32,576 nucleotides of DNA, taken from contig NC_049988.1 in assembly GCF_000003815.2 (NCBI RefSeq), forward strand, positions 5,301,330 to 5,333,905, read 5' to 3'. Shown here piece by piece: positions 8,685 through 20,982 of this stretch. The notes below the pieces were generated by a model. The model saw only the letters and a list, made by a program, of their open reading frames with translations, searched no databases and had not been told where the DNA came from. The position numbers and the translations under genes were made by a program. This DNA comes from Branchiostoma floridae. Lineage: Eukaryota; Chordata; Leptocardii; Amphioxiformes; Branchiostomatidae. Positions within the stretch are counted from its first letter, which is position 1; each line of letters begins with the position of its first letter.

Positions 8685-10888
8685 TTAATTGGGACGTCAT
8701 AGTTTTAAACATCGCATTGAGGATTTAATCACGTTTGGTGACACGGTAAATTCCGTACTCATGTAAAATGTTGTTGCAATGATGTGCTTTTAAAGAGAGA
8801 GTGTGACATATTTGTGTGTTGTCGTTGATAGTCATGCCGGTAGGCGGTGTTTTAATTCTTGGACAGTGCCGTAGCAGCCGTTATTATATTTCTTGTAATG
8901 ATATTATGTACATATAGTTTAAGATTGTTTATAAAAGTAGCATTTAAGTCCAACTATATCATTGAACTGACAACATTGGTTATACGTAAGGCCATATTGA
9001 TTGAATTGTATGGATGATATCCGTGCACGCATATATTTTCGGACATTTCCAAAATAACAATTTTAAAAAAAATCAATAAAACTTTAACCCTTTCCGGAAT
9101 GGCTAAAAGTGCCCGCGACAACTTCGATGTCCTATAACTCCCAAAAGGCTTGCGCTAGGACAAGCAAACTTGATGAATTGCCCTAGAATATTATTTAAAA
9201 CATTTAAAAAAAAAGAGAAAGTTCATACTTTTTCACGTTGGCATGGCAACGTGTTTCTGAAAGGTATATTTTACAAAAATTACTAATTTTGGTTTTAACA
9301 ATGGGATGTTAACATTTTCTTGCTAAACTACACTTGTTTTCATATATCTTTAATACCTAACATATCTTAATGCGGCATTTACTATTAGATATTCATAACT
9401 TATGCTAATCTGATGACGTAATTGGTCAAAAATCAAAGATAGCCGACAATATCACGATAAAAAGTATAACCAGCTTGGATTTCATCAATATTTGGTATTT
9501 TCTTAAAGCGAAACATTCATGTGCAATAAAGTTCTTCTTCTGTGAACCTTTTTTAAACCAATTTGCATGGGGTATTAGGGTTAAATGTTGAAAAAAATGC
9601 ATCTTAAGACATTTATGGTTGATGATCCAAGATGTCGGATTGAAAGTCATTTCATGACGTCATTTTACGTCGTTGTGGTGGCCTTTGACAGAAGTCTTAG
9701 AAGACTTGAATATTAACGAGAAACCTTTAAAAAACTATTGTTAGTTTTTTGTGTGAAATATTTTAGGTATCTTAGGAATTTTAGCAAAGAAAAATTAATG
9801 ACGTAATTATTACGTCATTAACGTCATATTGATATCAAAATTTCAATTATACAACTTTACGAGCGCATCACTCCCTGCTAATTTGGTGATCGTACAGCGA
9901 CCTTTTGACATTATGGAGGGGGGGCTGGTCGACTGATTCCCAGCCACCCCCCTCATACCCCCCCCCCTCCGCCACCAGGTAATGCCCCAAAAGCCAAGTC
10001 TGGATAGGGTTAAATGAAACAAAGCAGCTGAAAAAGGAGAAAATATATGCTGACATGCTGAATATTGAGTAAAACATATACTAATGTCAGCGTAACTGCC
10101 AAGGTCAATGAAGAATATAATAAAATCAACATGGCCTTGCAGATAAGAAATCTCTTCAGTTCAGCGATACTATTCGTGCTCTTAAAATTGCGCTTTATGA
10201 TTGTTCTGTGTTGTTCATGTGAATGCTAAGACGTCTATTCGGGTCGAGATGATATAATGATTTTTTTTAATAATTGTCACATTTTCTGAGAGGAAGGACT
10301 ACAAAAATGTTCCATATTGCTGTAATGTTTGAAGCAAACTAGTTTTATTAAAGATTCCTTAATGGTTTTAAAGGTTGTGTGACTGTTGTACCAAGCTAAC
10401 AAGAATTCTATACATAACGTGCCGTTAGACGAGGTGGGGTGAAGGATTTTTGAGCGGACACTTAGAACTAAAACAAACGTTATTACTTACTCCTGAAGAG
10501 GAGGTAAAACACACCTGCAGAGGAGGTAAAACGTTATCACCTACTGAAGAAGAAGCACAATTATTGCTGCATAAAGTAGAAATGTTATTTTGATTCTGAT
10601 GGTGTTCAGCTATGTAATGTTTTTATTGCAATTCAACTCATAACTGCTATTGTCGTGACAAACCATTACTAGAAGACGGTTCCAAACTTATTGGGCTATG
10701 AGCAAATGACACAAAAACAAAGTACGTTGTCTTTAAACATTAAGGGAACGCCTGTATTAACAAAGGTCAGGGAGTCGCGTGGAAGACTTCACATATCTGG
10801 GATAATGGGTAAAAAGGTCTAGTAAAGATATTGATGTTGGTAGTATGGAAACTTATTCAATTCCAGCTCATACATCAGGAGTTACTGG
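8685..10888. other. Intergenic, A/T-rich, with simple tracts
   Basis: No gene seen. A G-run followed by C-runs lies at about 9916-9972. Segments around 9413-9425 and 9793-9830 carry TGACGTAAT/ATTACGTCA palindromic text that recurs near 27555, hinting at an old dispersed repeat. A small gaggtaaaac duplication is at 10500-10535. Confidence 0.45.
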
Positions 10889-13800
10889 CCAGTTTGACCA
10901 GCCGGAATAACTCTGAAGACTTCGGAATCTCAAGCGTATATACGACCGTATGTATTACGTAGCGGTAGGCTAAGGTGAACCTATGATCGAGAATATCTCG
11001 GCAACAATGCACAATAGAATTATGCGGTTTGTGGCTTACTATTCCCTACCTAGAGACCTTTCTAACGATACCAAGTTTGACCCGCCGGAATAACTCTGAC
11101 GACTTCGGAATCTGAAGCGTATATACGACCGTATGTATTACGTAGCGGTAGGCTAAGGTGAACCTATGACCGTAAATATCTCGGCAACAATGCACAATAG
11201 AATTATGCGGTTTGTGGCTTACTATTCCCAACCTAGAGACCTTTCTAACGATACCAAGTGTGACCCGCTGGAATAACTCTGAAGGCTTCGGAATCTCAAG
11301 CGTATATACGACCGTATGTATTACGTAGCGGTAGTCTAAGGTGAACTTATGATCGAGAATATCTCGGCAACAATGCACAATAGAATTATGCGGTTAGTGG
11401 CTTACTATTCCCTACCTAGAGACCTTTCTAACGATACCAAGCTTGATCCACCGGAATAACTCCGAAGACTTCGAAATCTCTAGCGTATATATGACCGTAT
11501 GTGTTACGTAGCGGTTACGGCTAAGGTGAACCTATGATCGTAAATATCTCGGCAACAATGCACAATAGAATTATGCGGTTTGTGGCTTACTATTCCCTAT
11601 CTAGAGACCTTTCTAACGATACCAAGTTTGAAACGCTGGAATAACTCTGAAGACTTCGGAATCTCAAGCGTATATACGACCGTATGTGTTACGTAGAGGT
11701 TACGGCTAAGGTAAACCTATGATCGAGAATATCTCGGCAACAATGCACAATAGAATTATGCGGTTTGTGGCTTACTATTCCCTACCTACATACCTTTCTA
11801 ACGATACCAAGTTTGACCCGTTAGAATAACTCTGAAGACATCGGAATCTCAAGCGTATATATGACCGTATGTATTACGAAGCAATAGGCCAAAGTGAACC
11901 TATGATCGAAAATATCTCGGCAACAATGCACAATAGAATTATGCGGTTTGTGGCTTCCTATTCCCTACCTATTGACCTTTCTAACGATACCAAGTTCGAC
12001 CCGCCGGAATATATCTGAAGACTTCGGAAACTCAAGCGAATATACGACTGTATGTGTTACGTAGCGGTTACGGCTAAGTTGAACCTATGATCGAGAATAT
12101 CTCGGCAACAATGCACAATAGAATTATGCGGTTTGTGGCTTACTATTGCCTACCTAGAGACCTTTCTAACGATACCAAATTCGACCCGCCGGAATATATC
12201 TGAAGACTTCGGAATATCAAGCGTATATACGACCGTATGTATTACGTAGCGGTAGGCTAAGGTGAACCTATAATCGAGAATATCTCGGCAATAATGCACA
12301 ATAGAATTATGCGGTTTGTGGCTTACTATTCCCTACCTAGAGACCTTTCTAACGATACCAAGTTTGACCCGACGGAGTAACTCTGAAGACTTTGGAATCT
12401 CAAGCGTATATACGACCGTATGTATTACGTAGCAGTTACGGCTAAGCTTAACCTATGATCGAGAATATCTCGGCAACAATGCACAATAGAATTATGCGGT
12501 TTGTGGCTTACTATTCCCTACCTAGAGACCTAACTACCGATACCAAGTTCGACCCGCCGGAATATATCTGAAGACTTCGGAATCTCAAGCGTATATACGA
12601 CCGTATGTATGACTTAGCGGAAGGCTAAGGTGAACCTATGATCGAGAATATCTCGGCAACAATGCACAATAGAATTATGCGGTTAGTGGCTTACTATTCC
12701 CTACCTAGAGACCTTTCTAACGATACCAAGTTTGACCCGACGGAGTAACTCTGAAGACTTTGGAATCTCAAGCGTATATACGACCGTATGTATTACGTAG
12801 CAGTTACGGCTAAGCTTAACCTATGATCGAGAATATCTCGGCAACAATGCACAATAGAATTGTGCGGTTTGTGGCTTACTATTCCCTACCTAGAGACCTA
12901 ACTACCGATACCAAGTTTGACCCGCCGGAATATATCTGAAGACTTCGGAATCTCAAGCGTATATACGACCGTATGTATTACGTAGCGGTAGGCTAAGGTG
13001 AACCTATGATCGAGAATATCTCGGCAACAATGCACAATAGAATTATGCGGTTAGTGGCTTACTATTCCCTACCTATTGACCTTTCTAACGATACCAAGTT
13101 TGACCCACTGGAATAACTCTGAAGGCTTCGGAATCTAAAGCGTATATACGACCGTATCTATTACGTAGCGGTAGTCTAAGGTGAACTTATGATCGACAAT
13201 ATCTCTGCAACAATGCACAATAGAATTATGCGGTTTGTGGCTTACTATTCCCTACCTTTCTATTGATACCAAGTTTGACCCGCCGGAATAACTCTGAAGA
13301 CTTCGGAATCTCAAGCGTATATACGACCGTATGAATTGCGTAGCGGTAGGCTAAGTTGAACCTATGATCGAGAATATCTCGGCAACAATGCACAATAGAA
13401 TTATGCGGTTTGTGGCTTACTATTCCCTATCTAGAGACCTTTCTAACGATACCAAGCTTGATCCACCGGAATAACTCCGAAGACTTCGGAATCTCAAGCG
13501 TATATATCACCGTATGTGTTACGTAGCGGTTACGGCTAAGGTAAACCTATGATCATAAATATCTCGGCAACAATGCACAATAGAATTATGCGGTTTGTGG
13601 CTTACTATTCCCTATCTAGAGACCTTTCTAACGATACCAAGTTTGAAACGCTGGAATAACTCTGAAGACTTCGGAATCTCAAGCGTATATACGACCGTAT
13701 GTGTTACGTAGAGGTTACGGCTAAGGTGAACCTATGATCGAGAATATCTCGGCAACAATGCACAATAGAATTATGCGGTTTGTGGCTTACTATTGCCTAC

Positions 13801-16800
13801 CTACATACCTTTCTAACGATACCAAGTTTGACCCGTTGGAATAACTCTGAAGACATCGGAATCTCAAGCGTATATATGACCGTATGTATTACGAAGCAAT
13901 AGGCCAAAGTGAACCTATGATCGAAAATATCTCGGCAACAATGCACAATAGAATTATGCGGTTTGTGGCTTCCTATTCCCTACCTATTGACCTTTCTAAC
14001 GATACCAAGTTTGACCCGCCGGAATATATCTGAAGACTTCGGAAACTCAAGCGAATATACAACTGTATGTGTTACGTAGCGGTTACGGCTAAGGTGAACC
14101 TATGATCGAGAATATCTCGGCAACAATGCACAATAGAATTATGCGGTTTGTGGCTTACTATTGCCTACCTACAGACCTTTCTAACGATACCAAATTCGAC
14201 CAGCCGGAATATATCTGAAGACTTCGGAATATCAAGCGTATATACGACCGTATGTATTACGTAGCGGTAGGCTAAGGTGAACCTATAATCGAGAATATCT
14301 CGGCAACAATGCACAATAGAATTATGCGGTTAGTGGCTTACTATTCCCTACCTACAGACCTTTCTAACGATACCAAGTTTGACCCGCCGGAATAACTCTG
14401 AAGACTTCGGAATCTCAAGGGTATATACGACTCTATGTGTTACGTAGCGGTTACGGCTAAGGTGAACCTATGATCCAGAATATGTCGGCAACAATGATCA
14501 ATATAATTATGCGGTTTGTGGCTTACTATTCCCTACCTACAGACCTTTCTAACAATACCAAGCTTCATCCACCGGAATACATATGAAGACTTCGGAATCT
14601 CAAGCGTATATATGACCGTATGTATTACGTACCGGTAGGCTAAGGTGAACCTATTATCCAGAATATCTCGTCAACAATGTACAATAGAATTATGCGGTTT
14701 GTGGCTTACTATTCCATACCTAGAGACCTTTCTAACGATACCAAGTTTGACCAGCCGGAATAACTCTGAAGACTTCGGAATCTCAAGCATATATACGACC
14801 GTATGTATTACTTAGCGGTAGGCTAAGGTGAACCTATGATCGAGAATATCTCGGCAACAATGCACAATAGAATTATGCGGTTTGTGGCTTACTATTCCCT
14901 ACCTAGAGACCTTTCTAACGATACCAAGCTTGATCCACCGGAATAACTCCGAAGACTTCGGAATCTCAAGCGTATATATGACCGTATGTGTTACGTAGCG
15001 GTTACGGCTAAGGTGAACCTATGATCGTAAATATCTCGGCAACAATGCACAATAGAATTATGCGGTTTGTGGCTTACTATTCCCAATCTAGAGACCTTTC
15101 TAACGATACCAAGTTTGAAACGCTGGAATAACTCTGAAGACTTCGGAATCTCAAGCGTATATACGACCGTATGTGTTACGTAGAGGTTACGGCTAAGGTG
15201 AACCTATGATCGAGAATATCTCGGCAACAATGCACAATAGAATTATGCGGTTTGTGGCTTACTATTCCCTACCTACATACCTTTCTAACGATACCAAGTT
15301 TGACCCGTTAGAATAACTCTGAAGACATCGGAATCTCAAGCGTATATATGACCGTATGTATTACGAAGCAATAGGCCAAAGTGAACCTATGATCGAAAAT
15401 ATCTCGGCAACAATGCACAATAGAATTATGCGGTTTGTGGCTTCCTATTCCCTACCTTTCTATTGATACCAAGTTTGACCCGCCGGAATAACTCTGAAGA
15501 CTTCGGAATCACAAGCGTATATACGACCGTATGTGTTACGTAGCGGTTACGGCTAAGCTGAACCTATGATCGAGAATATCTCGGCAACAATGCACAATAG
15601 AATTATGCGGTTTGTGGCTTACTATTCCCTACCTACAGACCTTTCTAACGATACCAAGTTCGACCCGCCGGAATATATCTGAAGACTTCGGAATCTCAAG
15701 CGTATATACGACCGTATGTATGACTTAGCGGAAGGCTAAGGTGAACCTATAATCGAGAATATCTCGGCAACAATGCACAATAGAATTATGCGGTTAGTGG
15801 CTTACTATTCCCTACCTACAGACCTTTCTAACGATACCAAGTTTGACCCGCCGGAATATATCTGAAGACTTCGGAATCTCAAGCGTATAAACGACCGTAT
15901 GTATTACGTAGCGGTTACGGCTAAGGTGAACCTATGATCCAGAATATGTCGGCAACAATGCACAATAGAATTATGCGGTTTGTGGCTTACTATTCCCTAC
16001 CTAGAGACCTTTCTAACAATACCAAGCTTCATCCACCGGAATACCTATGAAGACTTCGGAATCTCAAGCGTATATATGACCGTATGTATTACGTGGCGGT
16101 GGGCTAAGGTGAACCTATTATCCAGAATATCTCGTCAACAATGTACAATAGAATTATGCGGTTTGTGGCTTACTATTCCCTACCTACAGACCTTTCTAAC
16201 GATACCAAGTTTGAAACGCCGGAATAACTCTGAAGACTTCGGAATCTCAAGCGTATATACGACCGTATGTGTTACGTAGAGGTTACGGCTAACGTGAACC
16301 TATGATCCAAAATATCTCGGCAACAATGCACAATAGAATTATGCGGTTTGTGGCTTACTATTCCCTACCTAGAGACCTTTCTAACGATACCAAATTCGAC
16401 CCGCCGGAATATATCTGAAGACTTCGGAATCTCAAGCGTATATACGACCGTATGTATTACGTAGCGGTTACGGCTAAGCTTAACCTATGATCGAGAATAT
16501 CTTGGCAACAATGCACAATAGAATTATGCGGTTTGTGGCTTACTATTCCCAACCTAGAGACCTTACTACCGATACCAAGTTTGACCCGCCGGAATAACTC
16601 TGAAGACTTCGGAATCTCAAGCGTATATATGACCGTATGTATTACGTAGCGGTAGGCTAAGGTGAACCTATGATCCAGAACATCTCTGCAACAATGCACA
16701 ATAGAATTATGCGGTTGGTGGCTTACTATACCCTTCCTAGAGACCTTTCTAACGATACCAAGTTCGACCTGCCGGAGTTACTCTGAAGACTTCGGAATCT

Positions 16801-17975
16801 CAAGCGTATATACGACCGTATGTATTACGTAGCGGTTACGGCTAAGCTTAACCTATGATCGAGAATATCTCGGCAACAATGCACAATAGAATTATGCGGT
16901 TTGTGGCTTACTATTCCCAACCTAGAGACCTTACTACCTATACCAAGTTTGACCCGCCGGAATAACTCTGAAGACTTCGGAATCTTAAACGTATATACGA
17001 CCGTATGTATTACGTAGCGGTAGGCTAAGGTGAACCTATGATCGAGAATATCTCGGCAACAATGCACAAAAGAATTATGCGGATTGTGGCTTACTATTCC
17101 CTACCTACAGACCTTTCTAACGATACCAAGCTTGATCCACCGGAATAACTCTGAAGACTTCGGAATCTCAAGCGTATATACGACCGTATGTGTTACGTAG
17201 CAATAGGCTAAAATGAACCTAAGATCCTGAAAATCTCGGCAACAATGCACAATAGAATTATGCGGTTAGTGGCTTACTATTCCCTACCTAGAGACCTTTC
17301 TAACGATACCAAGTTTGACCCGCCGGAATAACTCTGAAGACTTCGGAATCTCAAGCGTATATACGACCGTATGTATTACGTAGTGGTAGGCTAAGGTGAA
17401 CCTATGATTGAGAATATCTCGGCAACAATGCACAATAGAATCATGCGGTTAGTGGCTTACTATTCCCTACCTATTGACCTTTCTAACGATACCAAGTTTG
17501 ACCCGCCGGAATAACTATGAAGACTTCGGAATCTCATGCGTATGTACGACCGTATTTGTTACGTAGCGGTTACGGCTAAGGTGAACCTATGATCCAGAAT
17601 ATCTCGGCAACAATGCACAATAGAATTATGCGGTTAGTGGCTTACTATTCCCTACCTATTGACCTTTCTAACGATACCAAGTTTGACCCGCCGGAATAAC
17701 TCTGAAGACTTCGGAATCTCAAGCGTATATACGACCGTATGTATTACGTAGCAGTAGGCTAAGGTGAACCTATGATCGAGAATATCTCAGCCACAATAGA
17801 ATTATGCGGTTTGTGGCTTACTATTGCCTACCTAGAGAGCTTTCTAACGATACCAAGTTTGACCCGCCGGAATAACTCTGAAGACTTCGGAATCTCAAGC
17901 GTATATACGACCGTATGTGTTACGTAGCGGTTACGGCTAAGGTGAACCTATGATCGAGAGTATCTCGGCAACAAT
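10889..17975. repeat. Satellite array: ~183-bp units, about 38-39 copies, higher-order structured
   Basis: The period was measured from ccggaataactctgaagac at 10901, 11084 and 11267 (183 bp). Shared blocks are ctcaagcgtatatacgaccg, atctcggcaacaatgcacaa, tagaattatgcggtttgtgg and cctttctaacgataccaag. Units differ by a two-base switch (gcggtaggctaagg versus gcggttacggctaagg; 183 or 185 bp), and a few lack about 12 bases (near 13250 and 15450). Diagnostic variants recur at multiples of the unit: gcttgatccaccggaataac at 11441, 13456 and 14928. Short minus-strand frames of up to 110 codons come from 183 being divisible by three and are not genes. Confidence 0.97.
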
Positions 17976-18223
17976 ATTGGGGGAGCACCAAATCTCGCCA
18001 TTGAGGCAAGCGGATAGTGGGGGCTAGCTGGATAATGGGGCATACGCGCTTGCAGTGAGGGATGTGGGGGATCGGTAGCTAGTCCTCTGTGCGCCGCATC
18101 TATGAAGGAGTCTATATATAGAGAATACAAGACGGTGTATTCCGCATCACCCGAGGTACCAGCCCGACCGCGGGAAGGATCGCCCAACGGCCGAAGGCTG
18201 ATTTGGGGCCGTGTTGTATTTTA
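17976..18223. other. Satellite right flank, probable dispersed repeat
   Basis: Begins attgggggagcaccaaatct immediately after the last satellite unit. It contains ggtaccagcccgaccgcggg and aaggatcgcccaacggccga, text I associate with interspersed repeats rather than genes. Not assigned to a family. Confidence 0.35.
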
Positions 18224-18486
18224 TTTATGTCATACCCACCTGAGTTTTGATGTGAAATTCGTAAGAAGTTGAACAAATTTGGTGCCCTGTTACAACAGCA
18301 ATGTTCCAACGTCCGAATCAGGTATTCGAATTTTCGACAGTGACGCACTCGGCGTGGGCAGGGTACGTTCGAATTATTCAATGGAAATCTGCGTGATACG
18401 ACCTCGAAGCCTGTGTGGTGCGGCTTTTTATCACCCTGTTCGGAACACCTGTATCGAACGTTATCGCGGCCCAGGTATGACATAAA
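18224..18486. mobile_element. Possible small inverted-repeat element
   Basis: tttatgtcataccCAcctg at the left is mirrored by ccaggtatgacataaa at the right, giving about 13-16 bp terminal inverted repeats around ~230 bp. The interior contains overlapping short frames on both strands with no recognised domain. Target duplications are not visible. Confidence 0.5.
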
Positions 18487-19559
18487 ACGTTATATAGTCG
18501 CTCAGGGATTCGGGCAACCGATGTCCGAGTATTCAACCATCGGCACAAACGTTACATTGTTGAATGCCGTTTTTTACAAGCATATGGATCAGATCTATTA
18601 TTGCAACTTTGTTCCGATATCTAGCCTTGGCTACATCACATAATGATGCACAGTACGGGGACAAAAACAGCACACTTGAACCCACAAGTAACTTTAATGG
18701 CGCCGTTCTATTCATCCAGGTTATCATCCAACATGGCGCCCTGACTCATGACGCAGCGGTTTTTGAGCGTTCTGGGAAGAAGATCTATAGACAGGCCATC
18801 TTCGATGGTAGTTTTGCTCCTGTAACTTAAAATACTGCAAAAATATGTGCCTGTCAAGTCTAAAAATATTCTTTTCGACATTTGAACTAGATCTAGGCCA
18901 AATTGTTTCACAGTTTTTGGTGAGTGAGTTAAGAACTTTTAGTATCAGTGTTCATACCATTCATCTTTACGTTGTGTAGTGGTATAATAGCTTTACTCGG
19001 CTCTTTGTTTTGACACCTCTCTTCCCTGGTATCAGGCTTTGCTGTCTGGCCCAGCTGTCCAAGTAGTGGAGACCGTTACGTGTGACGATAGATTCCATTT
19101 CCATAGCCCATTATCACTTACCCGTCAAAATGACGGCTCCACGGCTCCCTCTAAGTAATATCCGACCGTGAGACATTGGGAAGCTTACCAAGAAACTTGC
19201 CACTAATGCTGTGACCATGTTGACGTCGTTGCTTGACAGTTCCCTGTCTAAACTTTTAAATTAAAACATGTTTGTATTCATCTTTGCTGGTACAAATCAC
19301 GATTTTCCATAAGTGGCCGCAAGCACATTACTATTCTATTGCAGTTCCCTCATTGTTCGAAAGGCGGCAGTGCAACTTTGTGATTACTTGCTTCTTATCT
19401 CTATTAAATGGAGATGTAACGTTAGGTTTGGGTGTGGCTGGCTGTGTACTGCAGCAGAACTTTTTTGTATCTTTTGATCTGGACATGTTATTTTTTTAGT
19501 GGCAGATAGCTTGTTGTGTAAGGAAGAGTACATGTTTGCCAGCTTGCACCTGATTGCAT
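18487..19559. other. Intergenic, nothing recognised
   Basis: No exon, RNA gene or obvious repeat. Overlapping short open frames at 18533-18911 occur on both strands and look like chance. Confidence 0.4.
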
Positions 19560-19860
19560 GGGCGTTTTAACCAAAATATTCCAAGGAGAATAACGGAACA
19601 AAGGAACGACGGATTTCCTTGATATTTAGCATACAGGTATCTAAGGCAGAGATGTTCTCATTGAATAGAGATTATGCAAATTACGACTTTATTTGCATAT
19701 TTGACGAGGAAAATTTATATGTACATTTTCCATTATAGTACTAAAACAGGTGCTGGACAGCCACTGGAGTATAGTACTTTGCGGAAGGTAAAAGATTAGC
19801 AGATATTAATAAGCCCCTAATTTGCATAATAAATGCAATATAATTTTTAAGGAGCAGATA
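19560..19860. repeat. Dispersed ATTTGCAT-rich repeat, copy 1
   Basis: The order of motifs (aacggaacaaaggaacgacg, gatttccttgatatttagca, tacaggtatctaagg, gattatgcaaattacgactt and tatttgcata) parallels that at 29355-29835 (ggagtaactc, ggattgatggattg, ttttggtatgtagatagctt, tatgcaaatgaggacattat and ttgcataattaatga). This suggests two old copies of one family. Confidence 0.5.
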
Positions 19861-20550
19861 ATTAAATTGTCATTGTGACCTGAGAATATTTCATGGATAT
19901 ATGAGGCCTCCGAACACTTTTAATGCTTCTGAGACTTAAGATAAATCATAGAATTGCATTATCAATGGTTAGTGAAAATAAAACACGTAAGATTTAGTGA
20001 GTTAATGTCAAAAGAACAAATAACTTATATAACTTTAGATGGTTTTGTAAAAGTACGACTTAATTCTTTAACAATTTAGAATTATATATAGTACTTAGCA
20101 TTGATAGTGTGTAATACGTGTACAATTCCTGTTTCATTTAGTCTTTTTTTTAGATACTACATTTCAATTGTTTTCAGTTTGATTATGAATAATTAAAATC
20201 TTTCTTACTATATGATTTCGGCTACTTAAGCCCTCTCCCTGCATGTTTTCTTCTTCTGTATGAGATTTTTTACAAACATATTGTACGTACATGCAAATAA
20301 ATAAATAAGTAAGTAAATAAATCAGTAAATCACCAAATAACAGAGATGAAGAATATATACTAGTATTGCCTTGTGTGTTCAGCCATCTCTACCACCATCC
20401 TCGCCTCTTAATTTAAGAATAAAGGCATCTTTTAATCATTTTGCAAGCTCGCATTAATTTTGTAGTGTCCAGAGAGTGCCATCCATATTATCAAATCAAT
20501 ATGGCCTGTTCATGAACTAGTTTAACTGTAATACCCAACACCAAAAAATG
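19861..20550. other. Intergenic, very A/T-rich
   Basis: Includes an AAATA/AAGTA simple repeat at about 20293-20335. It may include the 3' UTR of the minus-strand phosphatase, but no polyadenylation signal can be fixed. Confidence 0.4.
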
Positions 20551-20712
20551 GACTCACCCAAATTTTCGACAGCACAGCATCAGTCTTCGTCAAGGAATGA
20601 ACAAGCCACTGCTGTCGTGACGTCACGTTATGCAAATAGTGACTCATTGAGCAGTGGATTAGTCATTCCTTGTCAAAGACTGATGCTGTGCAGTCAAAAA
20701 TTTGGACGAGTC
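20551..20712. mobile_element. 162-bp fold-back element (MITE-like)
   Basis: The left arm gactcacccaaattttcgac, agcacagcatcagtcttcgt, caaggaatgaacaagccact pairs with the inverse of agtggattagtcattccttg, tcaaagactgatgctgtgca, gtcaaaaatttggacgagtc, with roughly 85-90% identity over ~62 bp. The centre holds a tgacgtca palindrome. It lies about 170 bases past the phosphatase stop, so it may fall in that gene's 3' UTR. Confidence 0.88.
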
Positions 20713-20877
20713 AAATTTTTTAGTTGGAAATCACAGTTCAACTATTTCAAGAATGACTTCTACCAACACAGACGAGCTTTCAAGTTAACATGGCCACGGC
20801 GCTCCTCTTACCGGTGTAATTTTTCCGACTTCTACTATATCTACGCGACTCAACCTCTGCTTGGAGAGTAAAAAAAT

Positions 20878-20982
20878 TCAGTCGTCCTCTGAGAAGGGTG
20901 TTCCTACTGTCGCCACGTGCCAGGAGCGCGCACGAGCCGCTGCCGTACCCCGGTCCCAGAACAGGTCCGACACGAACAGCAC
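20878..20982 (-). CDS. Phosphatase exon 7: TM6 end and C-terminal tail
   Basis: Starts VLFVSDLFWDRGTAAARARS, matching the VSDLF end of TM6 in LPPs, and continues with a short tail ending TPFSEDD before TGA. Confidence 0.92.
   Translation of the reverse strand: MLFVSDLFWDRGTAAARARSWHVATVGTPFSEDD

Noticed and set aside
11046-17067. Several 80-110 codon frames within the satellite (HCCRDILDHRFTLAYRYV-type)
   Set aside because: They repeat once per 183-bp unit and are broken by the 185-bp units; no conserved protein family.
10889-17975. CRISPR-like or prokaryotic repeat array
   Set aside because: Units are contiguous 183-bp tandem copies with no unique spacers, in a eukaryotic context.
20548-20871. 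107-codon plus-strand frame
   Set aside because: Overlaps the fold-back element and has no family match; antisense to the phosphatase 3' region.
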